The notes: generated by a model from the letters alone, not told the origin. 64,000 nucleotides of DNA from Pedococcus sp. 5OH_020 (GCF_027812955.1 NZ_JAPYZV010000008.1:62001-126000), one strand, 5' to 3'. Numbered from the stretch's first letter, positions 26,327-35,439 are shown. Program-made: numbers and translations.

Positions 26327-27352
26327 TCAGGCGGGGCGTCTGCCCGCCATCACGTCGACGCGGCTCGAGTCACGGACCACCAGCTCGGGCGTGAACATCA
26401 CCTGCCGATGCCTGTGTGCGGCACCCTCGTCCACCTCCTCGAGCAGCAGCTCGACGGCCACCCGGCCCAGCTCCTGCCGCGGTTGGCGCACGGACGAGAG
26501 GGGGACTGCGGCGGCGGACGCGAACTCGATGTCGTCGTACCCCACCAGGGCCAGGTCCGACGGGACGTCGAGCCGCTGACGCGTGAGCTCCTGCAGCATG
26601 CCGAGGGCAAGGAGGTCGTTGGCGCAGAAGGCGGCCGTCGGCCTGCGGTCGGAGCTCGCGAGGATCGCCTTGGCTGCCTCACGCCCTGCCGCGACCGTGA
26701 GGTCGGCGGTCGGGTGGACGGCCAGATGCGCGCCACCCGGCAAGGCGCCCTGCGCGCCCCGAAGGCGGTCGCGCACCTGCCGCACGCTCGGTTCGCCGCC
26801 GACGAAGGTGATTCGCTGGTGGCCCTGTGCGACGAGGTGCTCCACGACGAGCCTGCCTCCCATGACGTCGTCGACGGTCACCGAGCACCTCTTGCGCACG
26901 CCACGTGCGGCGTCGAGCAGGACGACCGGGGTGCCGCGTTTGACCATCTCGTCCACGTGCGGGTCCCGAGTTCCCGCCGGCGTCAGCAGCACCCCGAGGA
27001 CACGTTGCTGCTCGAACATCTCCAGGTGACGCTGCTGTCGAGCGACCTCGTTCTCGCTGCTGCACAGCATCACCATCATGCCGAGGGCGTCGGCAGCCTC
27101 CTGCGCGCCGCGTGCTACGTCGGTGAAGAAGGGGTTGCCCACGTCGAGCACGACGAGCCCGATGGCGCGGTTGGCGCCGACCCGGAGCGAGCGCGCAGAG
27201 GCGTTGCGGACGAACTCGAGCTCGCGCACCGCGGCGAGGACCCGCTCCTGCGTGGGGCTCGCCACCAGGTCGGGTCGGTTGAGGACGTTGCTCACGGTGC
27301 CCACGGAGACACCGGCCAGCCTCGCCACGTCCTTGATCCGCGCGCGTGCCAT
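26327..27352 (-). CDS. LacI-family regulator, probably of rhamnose utilisation
   Basis: A 341-residue repressor. The helix-turn-helix is IKDVARLAGVSVGTVSNVLN at residues 6-25, and the effector domain includes VVLDVGNPFFTDVARGAQEA and VGYDDIEFASAA. It lies immediately upstream of rhaI on the same strand, with the 26250 operator between them. It therefore probably binds TTGAAYCGRTTCAA and responds to rhamnose or a rhamnose phosphate, as the RhaR-like LacI regulators of actinobacteria do. That link is inference from position and motif. Confidence 0.93.
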   Translation of the reverse strand: MARARIKDVARLAGVSVGTVSNVLNRPDLVASPTQERVLAAVRELEFVRNASARSLRVGANRAIGLVVLDVGNPFFTDVARGAQEAADALGMMVMLCSSENEVARQQRHLEMFEQQRVLGVLLTPAGTRDPHVDEMVKRGTPVVLLDAARGVRKRCSVTVDDVMGGRLVVEHLVAQGHQRITFVGGEPSVRQVRDRLRGAQGALPGGAHLAVHPTADLTVAAGREAAKAILASSDRRPTAAFCANDLLALGMLQELTRQRLDVPSDLALVGYDDIEFASAAAVPLSSVRQPRQELGRVAVELLLEEVDEGAAHRHRQVMFTPELVVRDSSRVDVMAGRRPA

Positions 27353-27469
27353 GTCCGACTCCCTCGACTCCCCTGGGCACCTCGTCGAGCACCCGCAGCA
27401 AGCCTAGCCACCCGCCGGTAGCCGACGGCGGATGCACCCCGCCGAACGCCGCCTCCCCCGCTGTCGTGG

Positions 27470-28696
27470 CTACCCGGGCTCCGCCGCCACCAGGACCAGG
27501 GGACCGCGACGCCCTATGGCCCATACAAGCAGCGCCGCGAGGCTCAGGACGATGCCGGCGGTCGTCACGGCCGTCCAACCGCCGACCGACCAGAGCAGCG
27601 CCGAGGCCGCTGAACCCATCGCCCCGCCGACGAAGTTCACTGTGACGTATGCCGTGTTGAGCCTGCTGCGCGCCTCGTGGGACACCGCGAAGACGCGCAG
27701 CTGGTTGAGGATCCCCATGGCCTGAAGGCCGACATCGAGGGCGACGACCACGACCAGGACGAGGACGACCGAGCGCTGGGCGAACGCAGCGAGCACGAAC
27801 GACAGGAGAACCAGGACCCAGGCCGCGCCCGTCCCGGGCAGCGACCAGCCACGGTCGTGCAGGAGACCGGCTCGTCGTGCCGTGACCGCGCCGGCAAGGC
27901 CTGCGAGACCGAACAGCCCGATCACCGAGACGGGGTAGGAGAACGGCGGCGCACTGAGCAGGAACGTCAGCGACGTCCAGAACATGGTGAAGACCGCGAA
28001 CCCGGTGGCGGACAGGACGAGCGTCCACCGTACGGTGCGCGCGCCCATCACCACGGAGCCCACGGAGGCGATCAGGGCGGGGTAGGGGAGGTGCGCCTTG
28101 CGGGCGAGCGGCGGGACCGATAGGTAGACGAGCAGGGCACAGACCACCGTGACGACCGCGGCCGCGACGAAGATGGCCCGCCAGCCCGCGACGCCGGCGA
28201 CGAGACCGCTGATCGTTCGCGACGCGAGGATGCCGGTGAGGATGCCGGACATGACGGTTCCCACCACCCGCCCCCGGTCATCCGGGTCGGCGAGGTCGCC
28301 GGCGAGCGGTGTCAGGATCTGCCCGGCCACGGTGGTCAGCCCTAGGGCGGTGATGGCAGTCAGGAGCACCGTGAAGCTCGGCGAGACCGCGCAGGCGGCA
28401 AGGGCCGCAGCAGCGCATAGCATCATCACGGGGATCAAGCGGCGACGGTCGAGGACGTCGCCCAGCGGGACGATGAAGAGGATCCCGACGGCGTACCCGA
28501 CCTGGGTCGCCGTGACCAGCCATCCTGCTGTGGCAGGTGAGGCGTGCAGGTCCTTGGCGATCAGCTCCAGCAGAGGCTGCGACCAGTACAGGTTCCCCAC
28601 GGCGGCTCCACCGGCTGCCGCGAAGAGGAACGTCCTGCGCCGAGTCATGCCCGGAGCCGGCGCGTCGGCCTCGGTACTGACATGGTTCGGCTCCAT
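27470..28696 (-). CDS. MFS transporter
   Basis: A 408-residue major facilitator with about 12 transmembrane segments, starting RRTFLFAAAGGAAVGNLYWSQPLL and with loop PLGDVLDRRRLIPVM. This opening (NLYWSQPLL) is typical of the YgaY/arabinose-efflux-like branch of exporters. ATG 28696 is preceded by GGAGGGAGC. It lies 117 bp upstream of the LacI gene, on the same strand. No link to rhamnose is demonstrable. Substrate unknown. Confidence 0.85.
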   Translation of the reverse strand: MEPNHVSTEADAPAPGMTRRRTFLFAAAGGAAVGNLYWSQPLLELIAKDLHASPATAGWLVTATQVGYAVGILFIVPLGDVLDRRRLIPVMMLCAAAALAACAVSPSFTVLLTAITALGLTTVAGQILTPLAGDLADPDDRGRVVGTVMSGILTGILASRTISGLVAGVAGWRAIFVAAAVVTVVCALLVYLSVPPLARKAHLPYPALIASVGSVVMGARTVRWTLVLSATGFAVFTMFWTSLTFLLSAPPFSYPVSVIGLFGLAGLAGAVTARRAGLLHDRGWSLPGTGAAWVLVLLSFVLAAFAQRSVVLVLVVVVALDVGLQAMGILNQLRVFAVSHEARSRLNTAYVTVNFVGGAMGSAASALLWSVGGWTAVTTAGIVLSLAALLVWAIGRRGPLVLVAAEPG

Positions 28697-28832
28697 GGTG
28701 CTCCCTCCGGTGGATGGTTCTGTGCTCGAGGGCTCTGAGAGCAGTGGCGAGCCGGGCGCAGCAGAGCCGGTCTCGGCCAGGGGTGGTTCGGCGCTCCATT
28801 GTGGTCCACGCCCCCGCCGGTGTCCCTACGGC

Positions 28833-29051
28833 GTGGTGCTCGGGAATGCCGCCCAGGAACGGCGATGGCCCCACTTCATGCCGCAGGCCGTGGCCCGGGG
28901 GCTTCGCGCCCAGATGGTGCAGTACGACCTGGACGAGGCCAGGGCGTTTCAGTACCTGGCCAGAGTCTCGCAGAACACCAACCGCAAGGTGCGCGATGTA
29001 GCGGTCGAGGTCGTGGCCGACGTCAACGCGCGCAACCGGCTCACCGAGTGA
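28833..29051 (+). pseudogene. ANTAR-domain fragment
   Basis: A reading frame ending at 29051 contains QAVARGLRAQM, LDEARAFQYLARVSQNTN and KVRDVAVEVVADVNAR, closely resembling the three-helix RNA-binding ANTAR domain that ends many actinobacterial response regulators. No sensor or receiver domain precedes it, and no ribosome site is visible before GTG 28833 or ATG 28878. It is either a remnant of a larger ANTAR regulator or a very small stand-alone protein. Confidence 0.5.
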
Positions 29052-29217
29052 GCCCTTCGAGCTGAGCCCTCGTCCCCCCCGCGCCGTCCGGTTCGCAAAC
29101 CGGTGGAGGGGCCGGGGTAGGCACTCAGGTGCCGTCGCTGCCGTCCTCCAACAGCGTGGGGTCGGCGGCGCCGTCGCGTCGCGACGGTGCGGATGGCGAT
29201 GGTGGCGTACCAGCATG

Positions 29218-29308
29218 TGACATCGTTGTCATAGTTTTGGCAAATCCTCTGCTCCACCTATTGACCTCAACGAGCAGGGCGCGTAGACAGTGCGCGACAA
29301 CGTTGTCA
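29218..29308 (+). promoter_or_regulatory. Promoter and paired LacI-type operators of the GH32 gene
   Basis: TGACATCGTTGTCA (29218-29231) and CGACAACGTTGTCA (29295-29308) are related 14-bp palindromes with central CG, 77 bp apart. Between them TTGACC (29261-29266), a 17-bp spacer and TAGACA (29284-29289) form a likely promoter whose start site falls in the second operator. GACGAGGA then precedes the GTG start. The half-site differs from both rhamnose-region families, so another LacI protein is implied. Confidence 0.72.
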
Positions 29309-29329
29309 GATCGACGAGGAAGTGATCGC

Positions 29330-31897
29330 GTGAACCACCACGTCCCCAGCCGTGCCCGCGCCCGCCTGTCCGCCCGGATCACCAGTGTCGCGGGGGTCGC
29401 CGTCCTGGCTCTCTCGGGCGCGATGACGACGGGCGCGGCACCGTCGTCCGCGCAGCAGCCGCCGTACACCGAGCGGTACCGGCCGCAGTTCCACTACACG
29501 CCGGCGAAGAACTGGATGAACGACCCGAACGGGCTGGTCTTCTACGAAGGGGAGTATCACCTCTTCTACCAGTACAACCCGTCCGGGAACCAGTGGGGGA
29601 ACATGTCCTGGGGCCATGCTGTGAGCCCCGACCTCGTGCACTGGACCCAGCTACCGGTCGCCATCCCTCAGGACGACCAGTCGATGGTCTTCTCAGGAAG
29701 TGCAGTCGTCGACAAGGACAACACCAGCGGGTTCGGGACGAAGGAGCACCCGGCGATGGTGGCCGTGTACACGCGCCTGGACAAAGCCACCGGGATCCAG
29801 GCCCAGGCGCTCGCGTACAGCACTGATCGCGGGCGCACCTTCACCAAGTACGCAGACAACCCCGTCCTCGACATCGGCTCCCGCGACTTCCGCGACCCCA
29901 AGGTGTTCTGGTACGAGCCGGGCCACGAGTGGATCATGTCCGTGGCGCTGAGCGCCGAGCGCAAGGTGCGCTTCTACCGCTCGAGCAACCTCAAGAAGTG
30001 GGAGCACCTGAGCGACTTCGGGCCTGCCGGGGCCACCGGCGGCGTGTGGGAGTGTCCTGACCTCTTCCCGCTCCCGGTGGACGGCGACTCGAAGAAGACC
30101 AAGTGGGTGTTACTGGTCAACATCAACCCGGGCGGCATCGCGGGCGGCTCGGCCAACCAGTACTTCACCGGGACCTTCGACGGAACGCGCTTCGTCTCCG
30201 ACGACAAGCCCTATGTCGCTCCGACAGGGCGCGACCTCGGCAGCTTCGACAACGGCACGTATGGCGGCTGGGCGCCCGACGGCGCAGCCTTCGGCACCGA
30301 GCCGGCGACCGGCAACCTGCCCGGCCAGGGAGGTGTCTCCGACTGGGTGGGGACGGGGCTTGCCAACAGCTTCCATGGCGCGGACGGGGCGGTCGGAACG
30401 CTGACTTCCCCGGAGTTCACGCTCGACGCCGGCTACCTCAACTTCAAGGTCGGCGGTGGACACCACCCCTACGTGCCCGGGTCCACCCTCAGCCCGGCAC
30501 CACCGGTGGGGGAGGTGTTCGCAGACTTCGAGGGTCCTGACTACGGGCACGGCTGGGTGACGACGGGCGACCTCGTCGGCACGGGCCCGGTCAAGGGCAC
30601 CATCGGCGACCAGCAGCAGGTCACCGGCTACCTCGGCCAGCAGCTCGTCAACACGTTCCTCGACCACGACACCACGAAGGGGACCATCACCTCCCCGGCG
30701 TTCACCATCACCAAGAGCCACATCAACCTGCTGGTGGGTGGCGGCAACCACCCGTGGACCACGAGCGAACCGACCTCCGTCAACCTCCTGGTGGACGGCC
30801 AGGTGGTCAAGAGCGCGACCGGCACGAACAACGAGGCCCTGGACTGGGCGACCTGGGACGTCAGCCAGTACGCCGGGAAGACGGCCAAGATCCAGATCGT
30901 CGACCAGAACTCTGGCGGCTGGGGCCACATCAACGTCGACCACATCATGTTCTCCGACGAGGCAGCCAAGCCTCGTGCGGTGGACACCTCCGTGCGCCTG
31001 GTCGTGGACGGCCAGGTCGTCAGGTCAGCCACCGGCTCGGACAGCGAGATGCTCGACTGGCAAGGCTGGGATGTCCGCGACCTGGCTGGAAAGACGGCCA
31101 GGATCGTATTGGCTGACAACAACACCGGGGGCTGGGGGCACATCCTCGCCGACCAGTTCAGCCTCTCTTCCACGCCGGCCAGGTCGACCGTCCAGCGGGC
31201 GCACTGGGTGGACTATGGCAAGGACAACTACGCCGGTGTCACCTTCAACGACGTGCCGGGCCATCGCCGGGTGATGGTCGGCTGGATGAACAACTGGAAC
31301 TATGCCGGCTCCATCCCCACCGACCCATGGCGCAGTGCGATGACGGTGCCTCGCGAGCTCGGTCTGCGGACCACGGCGGACGGTGTCCGTTTGCTGCAGA
31401 GGCCGGTTCATCAGCTTCAGGACCTGCGTGAGGAAGCGGTCCTGAACGCCAAGGGCCTGGTCGTGCCGACCGGCTCAACCACCTTGCCAGCGCATGCCAC
31501 GGCATACGAGCTGTCCGCCACGCTGGCGCCCGGCACGGCGCAGAGCTCCGGGATCGCCGTTCGGACCGGCAACGGTCAGGAGACGCGAATCGGCTACGAC
31601 CGCACCACCGGTGAGCTCTTCGTCGACCGCACGAAGTCGGGCGACGTCGGCTTCAGCGACGACTTCCCCGGCGTCCAGCGGGCGCCGTTCGCCGCAGGTG
31701 CGAACGGAGACGTCTCGCTTCGCGTCCTGGTGGACTGGTCGTCGGTCGAGGTCTTCGCCCAGGACGGGTCGGTCGCCATCACGGACCAGATCTTCCCTGA
31801 CCCGACCAGCGACGGAATCCAGGCGTTCGCCACCGGCGGCTCGGCCATGCTCAAGTCGGTCAAGGTGACGCCCCTGCGCTCCGCCTGGGGCAAGTAG
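29330..31897 (+). CDS. Secreted GH32 fructan hydrolase with a nested beta-sandwich insertion
   Basis: An 855-residue secreted levanase/fructanase-like enzyme. A signal peptide of about 45 residues is followed by the catalytic propeller: nucleophile motif WMNDPNG near residue 62, RDPK near 188, acid/base motif ECPDLF near 241. At about residue 300 the propeller is interrupted by about 320 residues and resumes at WVDYGKDNYAGVTFND near 627, followed by the usual C-terminal sandwich. The insert holds two related modules, one inside the other (VGGGHHPY and VGGGNHPW, LLVDGQVVKSATG and LVVDGQVVRSATG). GTG 29330 follows GACGAGGA. Likely releases fructose from levan or inulin. The insert may bind carbohydrate. 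Confidence 0.9.
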   Translation: MNHHVPSRARARLSARITSVAGVAVLALSGAMTTGAAPSSAQQPPYTERYRPQFHYTPAKNWMNDPNGLVFYEGEYHLFYQYNPSGNQWGNMSWGHAVSPDLVHWTQLPVAIPQDDQSMVFSGSAVVDKDNTSGFGTKEHPAMVAVYTRLDKATGIQAQALAYSTDRGRTFTKYADNPVLDIGSRDFRDPKVFWYEPGHEWIMSVALSAERKVRFYRSSNLKKWEHLSDFGPAGATGGVWECPDLFPLPVDGDSKKTKWVLLVNINPGGIAGGSANQYFTGTFDGTRFVSDDKPYVAPTGRDLGSFDNGTYGGWAPDGAAFGTEPATGNLPGQGGVSDWVGTGLANSFHGADGAVGTLTSPEFTLDAGYLNFKVGGGHHPYVPGSTLSPAPPVGEVFADFEGPDYGHGWVTTGDLVGTGPVKGTIGDQQQVTGYLGQQLVNTFLDHDTTKGTITSPAFTITKSHINLLVGGGNHPWTTSEPTSVNLLVDGQVVKSATGTNNEALDWATWDVSQYAGKTAKIQIVDQNSGGWGHINVDHIMFSDEAAKPRAVDTSVRLVVDGQVVRSATGSDSEMLDWQGWDVRDLAGKTARIVLADNNTGGWGHILADQFSLSSTPARSTVQRAHWVDYGKDNYAGVTFNDVPGHRRVMVGWMNNWNYAGSIPTDPWRSAMTVPRELGLRTTADGVRLLQRPVHQLQDLREEAVLNAKGLVVPTGSTTLPAHATAYELSATLAPGTAQSSGIAVRTGNGQETRIGYDRTTGELFVDRTKSGDVGFSDDFPGVQRAPFAAGANGDVSLRVLVDWSSVEVFAQDGSVAITDQIFPDPTSDGIQAFATGGSAMLKSVKVTPLRSAWGK

Positions 31898-31934
31898 GGC
31901 CGGCCTGGTCCAGGAGGCCAGCACCCCCATACGA

Positions 31935-31969
31935 GATGGAGCGTCGGTGACACCCCCCGGCGCTCCATC
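31935..31969 (+). terminator. Probable terminator after the GH32 gene
   Basis: GATGGAGCGTCGG pairs with CCGGCGCTCCATC (13-bp arms, one mismatch, 9-nt loop), 38 bp after the stop. There is only TCTTC downstream rather than a long U tract, as is common in high-GC genomes. Confidence 0.7.
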
Positions 31970-32127
31970 TTCGGTGTCGCGGTCCCGAGGAGGACGGTCG
32001 CCTTCTGGTCCGAACCTCTCTCCTGTCACGCCGGCCCGTTCGTTGCCCAACCCCTCCGAGACTCTCCCCATGCGGTGACGCCTGCCTCTGGGTACCGTCG
32101 GGAACGAACCCCTCTGGAAGGAGCGAC

Positions 32128-32319
32128 ATGGCAAGCAGCGCTAAGTTCGAGGTTTTCCGCGACTCCAAGGGCGAGTACCGCTGGCATCTTCGCTCGGCCA
32201 ACAACCACATCATCGCCACTTCTGGCGAGGGCTACCTCTCCGAGCAGCATTGCCGTGACGGCATTACAGCTGTCCAGAAGGACGCGCCGCAGGCGCCGGT
32301 CACAGCAGTGGTCAAGTAA
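32128..32319 (+). CDS. YegP/DUF1508 family small protein
   Basis: A 63-residue protein consisting of one DUF1508 unit: KFEVFRDSKGEYRWHLRSAN followed by a GEGYLSEQHCRDGI-type helix. GGAAGGAG precedes ATG 32128 at good spacing. Members are small cytoplasmic proteins of unknown function, often with two tandem units. This one has a single unit. It stands alone between the GH32 terminator and an APC permease gene. Confidence 0.85.
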   Translation: MASSAKFEVFRDSKGEYRWHLRSANNHIIATSGEGYLSEQHCRDGITAVQKDAPQAPVTAVVK

Positions 32320-32528
32320 AGGAAGGCAGGTCACTGCCCTGGCGGCTCCTCGGCGGTGACCGGCGCCGTGCCGGCTGGTGGCTCACCAGAAACTTTCACC
32401 TCATTCCCCGGTAGCGGATCTACAATTTGCTCAGCGCCGCGACCCTCGGCGCCATGGAAGGCTCGGCTCTGCGCGTCCAGCGCACATGCGCTTCTCCGTG
32501 GCCGGACCTCGTCACAGGGAGGTGCCGT

Positions 32529-34193
32529 ATGTCGACGACCACAGCAACCGAACGACCCGGTAGGTCGACGCACACCTTGCGCCGAGAAGTGGGTCTGATC
32601 GGCCTCCTCTGGGCGTCAATGGGCTCCATCATCGGGTCCGGATGGCTCTTCGGCGCACAGAAGGGACTGATGGCAGCAGGCCCCGCGGCCATCATCTCGT
32701 GGGTGATCGGCGGTGTGGCCATCCTCGTCCTGGCCCTCGTCCATGCAGAGCTCGGAGGGATGTACCCGGTCTCCGGCGGTACGGCGCGCTTCCCGCACTA
32801 TGCGTTCGGTGGCGTGGCAGGCGCCTCGTTCGGCTGGTTCTCCTGGCTCCAGGCGGCAACCGTCGCGCCCATCGAGGTCTCCGCCATGCTCACCTACGCG
32901 CAGCACTACTCCTTCGCGCACAGCTGGTTGAACCCCAAGACCGGTGTCCTGACCGGAACGGGCATCGTCATCGCGGTCGTCCTCATGGCGATCCTGACGG
33001 CCGTCAACTTCCTCGGGGTCAGAAAGCTGGCGGCCACGAACAGCGCGGCAACGTGGTGGAAGGTCGCCATCCCGTTGTTGACGATCTTCGTGCTCGCCTT
33101 CGCCAACTTCCGGCCCAGCAACTTCAATGCGGCCAACGGCTGGAACCCCGAGGGCATCAAGGGCATCCTGGGCGCCGTCTCCACCAGCGGGATCATCTTC
33201 TCCTACCTGGGCTTCGAGCAGGCGGACCAGCTGGCGGGCGAGAGCAAGAACCCCCGGCGAGACGTTCCGTTCGCCATCATCGGCTCGATCCTGCTCGGCA
33301 TGGTGATCTATATCGCCCTGCAGCTGGCCTTCCTCTACGCCCTACCTGCGAGCACCATCGGCAAGACGTGGACCGACACGAGCAGCAAGGCTTACTACAC
33401 CGTCTTCACAGGCCCCTTCGCGGAGATCGCCACCGTCCTCAGCATCGGCTGGCTCGCCGCTGTGCTCTACGCCGACGCGATCATCTCCCCGGCAGGGACA
33501 GGGCTGATCTACACGACGGGCAGCTCGCGGGTGTCCTACGGCTTGTCCCGCAACGGCTACATCCCGACGATGTTCGAAAGGCTCAGCAGCCGCGGCGTCC
33601 CCAGCGTCGGACTGGTCGCGGCCTTCATCACCGGGTGCATCTGCTTCCTTCCGTTCCCGAGCTGGCAGTCGCTCGTCGGTCTCATCACCAGCGCGTCGGT
33701 GCTGATGTACGCCGGTGCGCCGCTGTCCCTGGGCGCCTTCCGCCGCCGGCTGCCTCACGCGAACCGGCCGTACCGGCTGCCCGCTGCGCACGTCATCTCG
33801 CCCCTGGCCTTCGTCATCTCCGGGCTCATCATCCTGTGGTCCGGGTGGACGACGGACTGGAAGCTGGGCGTCGCAATCCTCATCGGGTACGTGATCCTCG
33901 TGGTCAGTAGAGCCTTCCACCTCAACGACCGTGAGCCGGTCCTGGACTGGCGGGCGGCGTCGTGGCTCCCGCCATACCTGGTCGGCATGGGGCTCATCGT
34001 GTACTTCAGCGACTTCGGACCACTGAAGCACCCGGTCTTCGGACTGTGGTGGGACATGCTGGTGGTGGCTGCTTTCAGCCTCGTCATCTACTACTGGGCC
34101 ATGCAGGTGGCGCTCCCGTCGGAGAAGATTCAGGAGATGGTGTCGGAGGTGGTCCTGCCGGAGGAGGAGACGCTGGACTACCACACGGTCTGA
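32529..34193 (+). CDS. APC-family amino acid/amine permease
   Basis: A 554-residue permease with about 12-14 transmembrane segments. The family opening is GLIGLLWASMGSIIGSGWLF, with FEQADQLAGESKNPRRDVP near residue 235. ATG 32529 is preceded by AGGGAGG. Unusually, a 100-codon C-terminal region carries further hydrophobic segments and an acidic cytoplasmic tail. An FAD amine oxidase-like gene 1.4 kb downstream suggests amino acid or polyamine uptake, but substrate cannot be read from sequence. Confidence 0.9.
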   Translation: MSTTTATERPGRSTHTLRREVGLIGLLWASMGSIIGSGWLFGAQKGLMAAGPAAIISWVIGGVAILVLALVHAELGGMYPVSGGTARFPHYAFGGVAGASFGWFSWLQAATVAPIEVSAMLTYAQHYSFAHSWLNPKTGVLTGTGIVIAVVLMAILTAVNFLGVRKLAATNSAATWWKVAIPLLTIFVLAFANFRPSNFNAANGWNPEGIKGILGAVSTSGIIFSYLGFEQADQLAGESKNPRRDVPFAIIGSILLGMVIYIALQLAFLYALPASTIGKTWTDTSSKAYYTVFTGPFAEIATVLSIGWLAAVLYADAIISPAGTGLIYTTGSSRVSYGLSRNGYIPTMFERLSSRGVPSVGLVAAFITGCICFLPFPSWQSLVGLITSASVLMYAGAPLSLGAFRRRLPHANRPYRLPAAHVISPLAFVISGLIILWSGWTTDWKLGVAILIGYVILVVSRAFHLNDREPVLDWRAASWLPPYLVGMGLIVYFSDFGPLKHPVFGLWWDMLVVAAFSLVIYYWAMQVALPSEKIQEMVSEVVLPEEETLDYHTV

Positions 34194-34302
34194 CGTGACA
34201 GCGGTTCCGGTCATCGCTCCACAGCAGGAAGCGCTAGCGTGTCTTCCCACGAAAGCGCCGCCGGTTGCCTCCGGGGGTTTCAGTACTTCGAGAGGTGAAA
34301 CG

Positions 34303-34752
34303 TTGAAGGTCACGATCGACTCCACGGAACCGTTGAGCGACGCCCTACGCGTCATCGGCGCGCTGTACGAGGTCACCCTCGATGTCGTTGACGAAACGGC
34401 TGCCGCCCAAGCGCGAGGCGCTGACGGTCCGGCCCCCGCCCCCGACGGTTCGGCCCCGGCCCCCGACGGTTCGGCCCCGGCCCCCGACGGTTCGGCCCCG
34501 GCCCCCCAGGGTTCGGCCCCGGCCGCCGAGGGTTCGGCCCCGGCCATGCGCAAGGTGTCTCGCAAGCCGACGGCGACAACGCCACGACAGCGGTCGCAGC
34601 GCCCCACGGCACGGCGCAAGACCGGCGCCGACGCGCCCGTCAGCGTCTCGGAGATCCGCAGCTGGGCGCAGGCCAACGGCCATCTGGTCAAGAGTCGGGG
34701 CACGTTGCCGGCCTTCGTCAGGGCTGCCTACGCCGACGCGCACGGCGGCTGA
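34303..34752 (+). CDS. Lsr2-like protein with repetitive Pro/Ala linker
   Basis: A 149-residue protein. The N-terminus (VTIDSTEPLSDALRVIGALY) is a small alpha/beta segment. Residues about 42-85 are repeats of PDGSAPA. The C-terminus, VSEIRSWAQANGHLVKSRGT followed by LPAFVRAAYADAH, matches the DNA-binding half of Lsr2, the AT-hook-like nucleoid silencer of actinobacteria. The TTG start at 34303 is preferred because AGAGGTGA lies 5 nt upstream. A GTG 36 codons earlier has no site. The canonical Lsr2 RGR motif is changed to SRG. It may bridge or silence DNA. Confidence 0.75.
   Translation: MKVTIDSTEPLSDALRVIGALYEVTLDVVDETAAAQARGADGPAPAPDGSAPAPDGSAPAPDGSAPAPQGSAPAAEGSAPAMRKVSRKPTATTPRQRSQRPTARRKTGADAPVSVSEIRSWAQANGHLVKSRGTLPAFVRAAYADAHGG
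34423..34545 (+). repeat. 21-bp coding minisatellite
   Basis: About six tandem copies of a 21-bp unit (CCCGACGGTTCGGCCCCGGCC and variants) encode the PDGSAPA repeats in the linker of the Lsr2-like protein. The central copies are nearly identical and the outer ones diverge (PQGSAPA, AEGSAPA), as expected for a length-variable array. Confidence 0.9.
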
Positions 34753-34839
34753 CTGCTGAGGGCTTCCGCTATCGGGCTGGCCCGCGGCGTGGGGCTCTGG
34801 CTGCGGCCACTGTTCCTGAGCTGACTAGGGCATTTCCAC

Positions 34840-35439
34840 TCAGGATCGTGGGCTCTCGAGGCGTTCGCCGCGTAGTCCCACGCAGTCCAGAGCCCAGAAG
34901 GTGTCGGAGTAGACGAAGGTGCCGGTCATCCAGCCCTCGTACGCGGACAGCCTGGCGACCTGGAACGCGCCCGGTGGGTGACGCAGTGTGGGTGGGCGGA
35001 AGCCCAGCTCTGTGGCCTCCGAGAAGCCCCGCGCACCGTAGTAGTGCGGTGAACCCTCGAGGAACACCAACGGGACGCCCTCACTGTCCGCTTCCATCAG
35101 GGCGTCGGCAACGAGTCGTGTGCCGATGCCCTGGCTTTGGAACTCCGGCAGCACGCCCAGCGGGGACAGCGAAAACACGTCCACGAGCCTAGGCAGTGCG
35201 TCGAGGCGGCAGGCACTGAGCATCACGTGCCCGACGACCCGGTCATGGACGGTGGCGACCAAGGACACTGGCCTCCGGGCAGCCTGAGCCGCGCGCAGCG
35301 CGTCGACGAGCGCAGGCACTCGACCACCGTCACCAAAGGCCTTCGCGTGGAGCGTACGGACCTCCCCTTGGTCCTCAGACCTCTCCCGCCGGACTACCAG
35401 CTCGTCATGACTGCGCTGACCTGCGCCGTTGGAAACCAC
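34840..35439 (-). CDS. GNAT-family N-acetyltransferase
   Basis: A 199-residue GNAT enzyme. The acetyl-CoA loop is PEFQSQGIGTRLVADAL near residue 99, followed by LEGSPHYYGARGF, the YhbS-like signature. The start is GTG 35439. No ATG is in frame. Substrate not identifiable. It faces the Lsr2-like gene and is divergent from the FAD oxidoreductase. Confidence 0.85.
   Translation of the reverse strand: MVSNGAGQRSHDELVVRRERSEDQGEVRTLHAKAFGDGGRVPALVDALRAAQAARRPVSLVATVHDRVVGHVMLSACRLDALPRLVDVFSLSPLGVLPEFQSQGIGTRLVADALMEADSEGVPLVFLEGSPHYYGARGFSEATELGFRPPTLRHPPGAFQVARLSAYEGWMTGTFVYSDTFWALDCVGLRGERLESPRS

Noticed and set aside
29088-29104. CCGGTTCGCAAACCGG as a further LacI operator.
   Set aside because: The dyad centre is GC rather than CG, and it lies 114 bp upstream of the nearer GH32 operator. 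A short hairpin is as likely.
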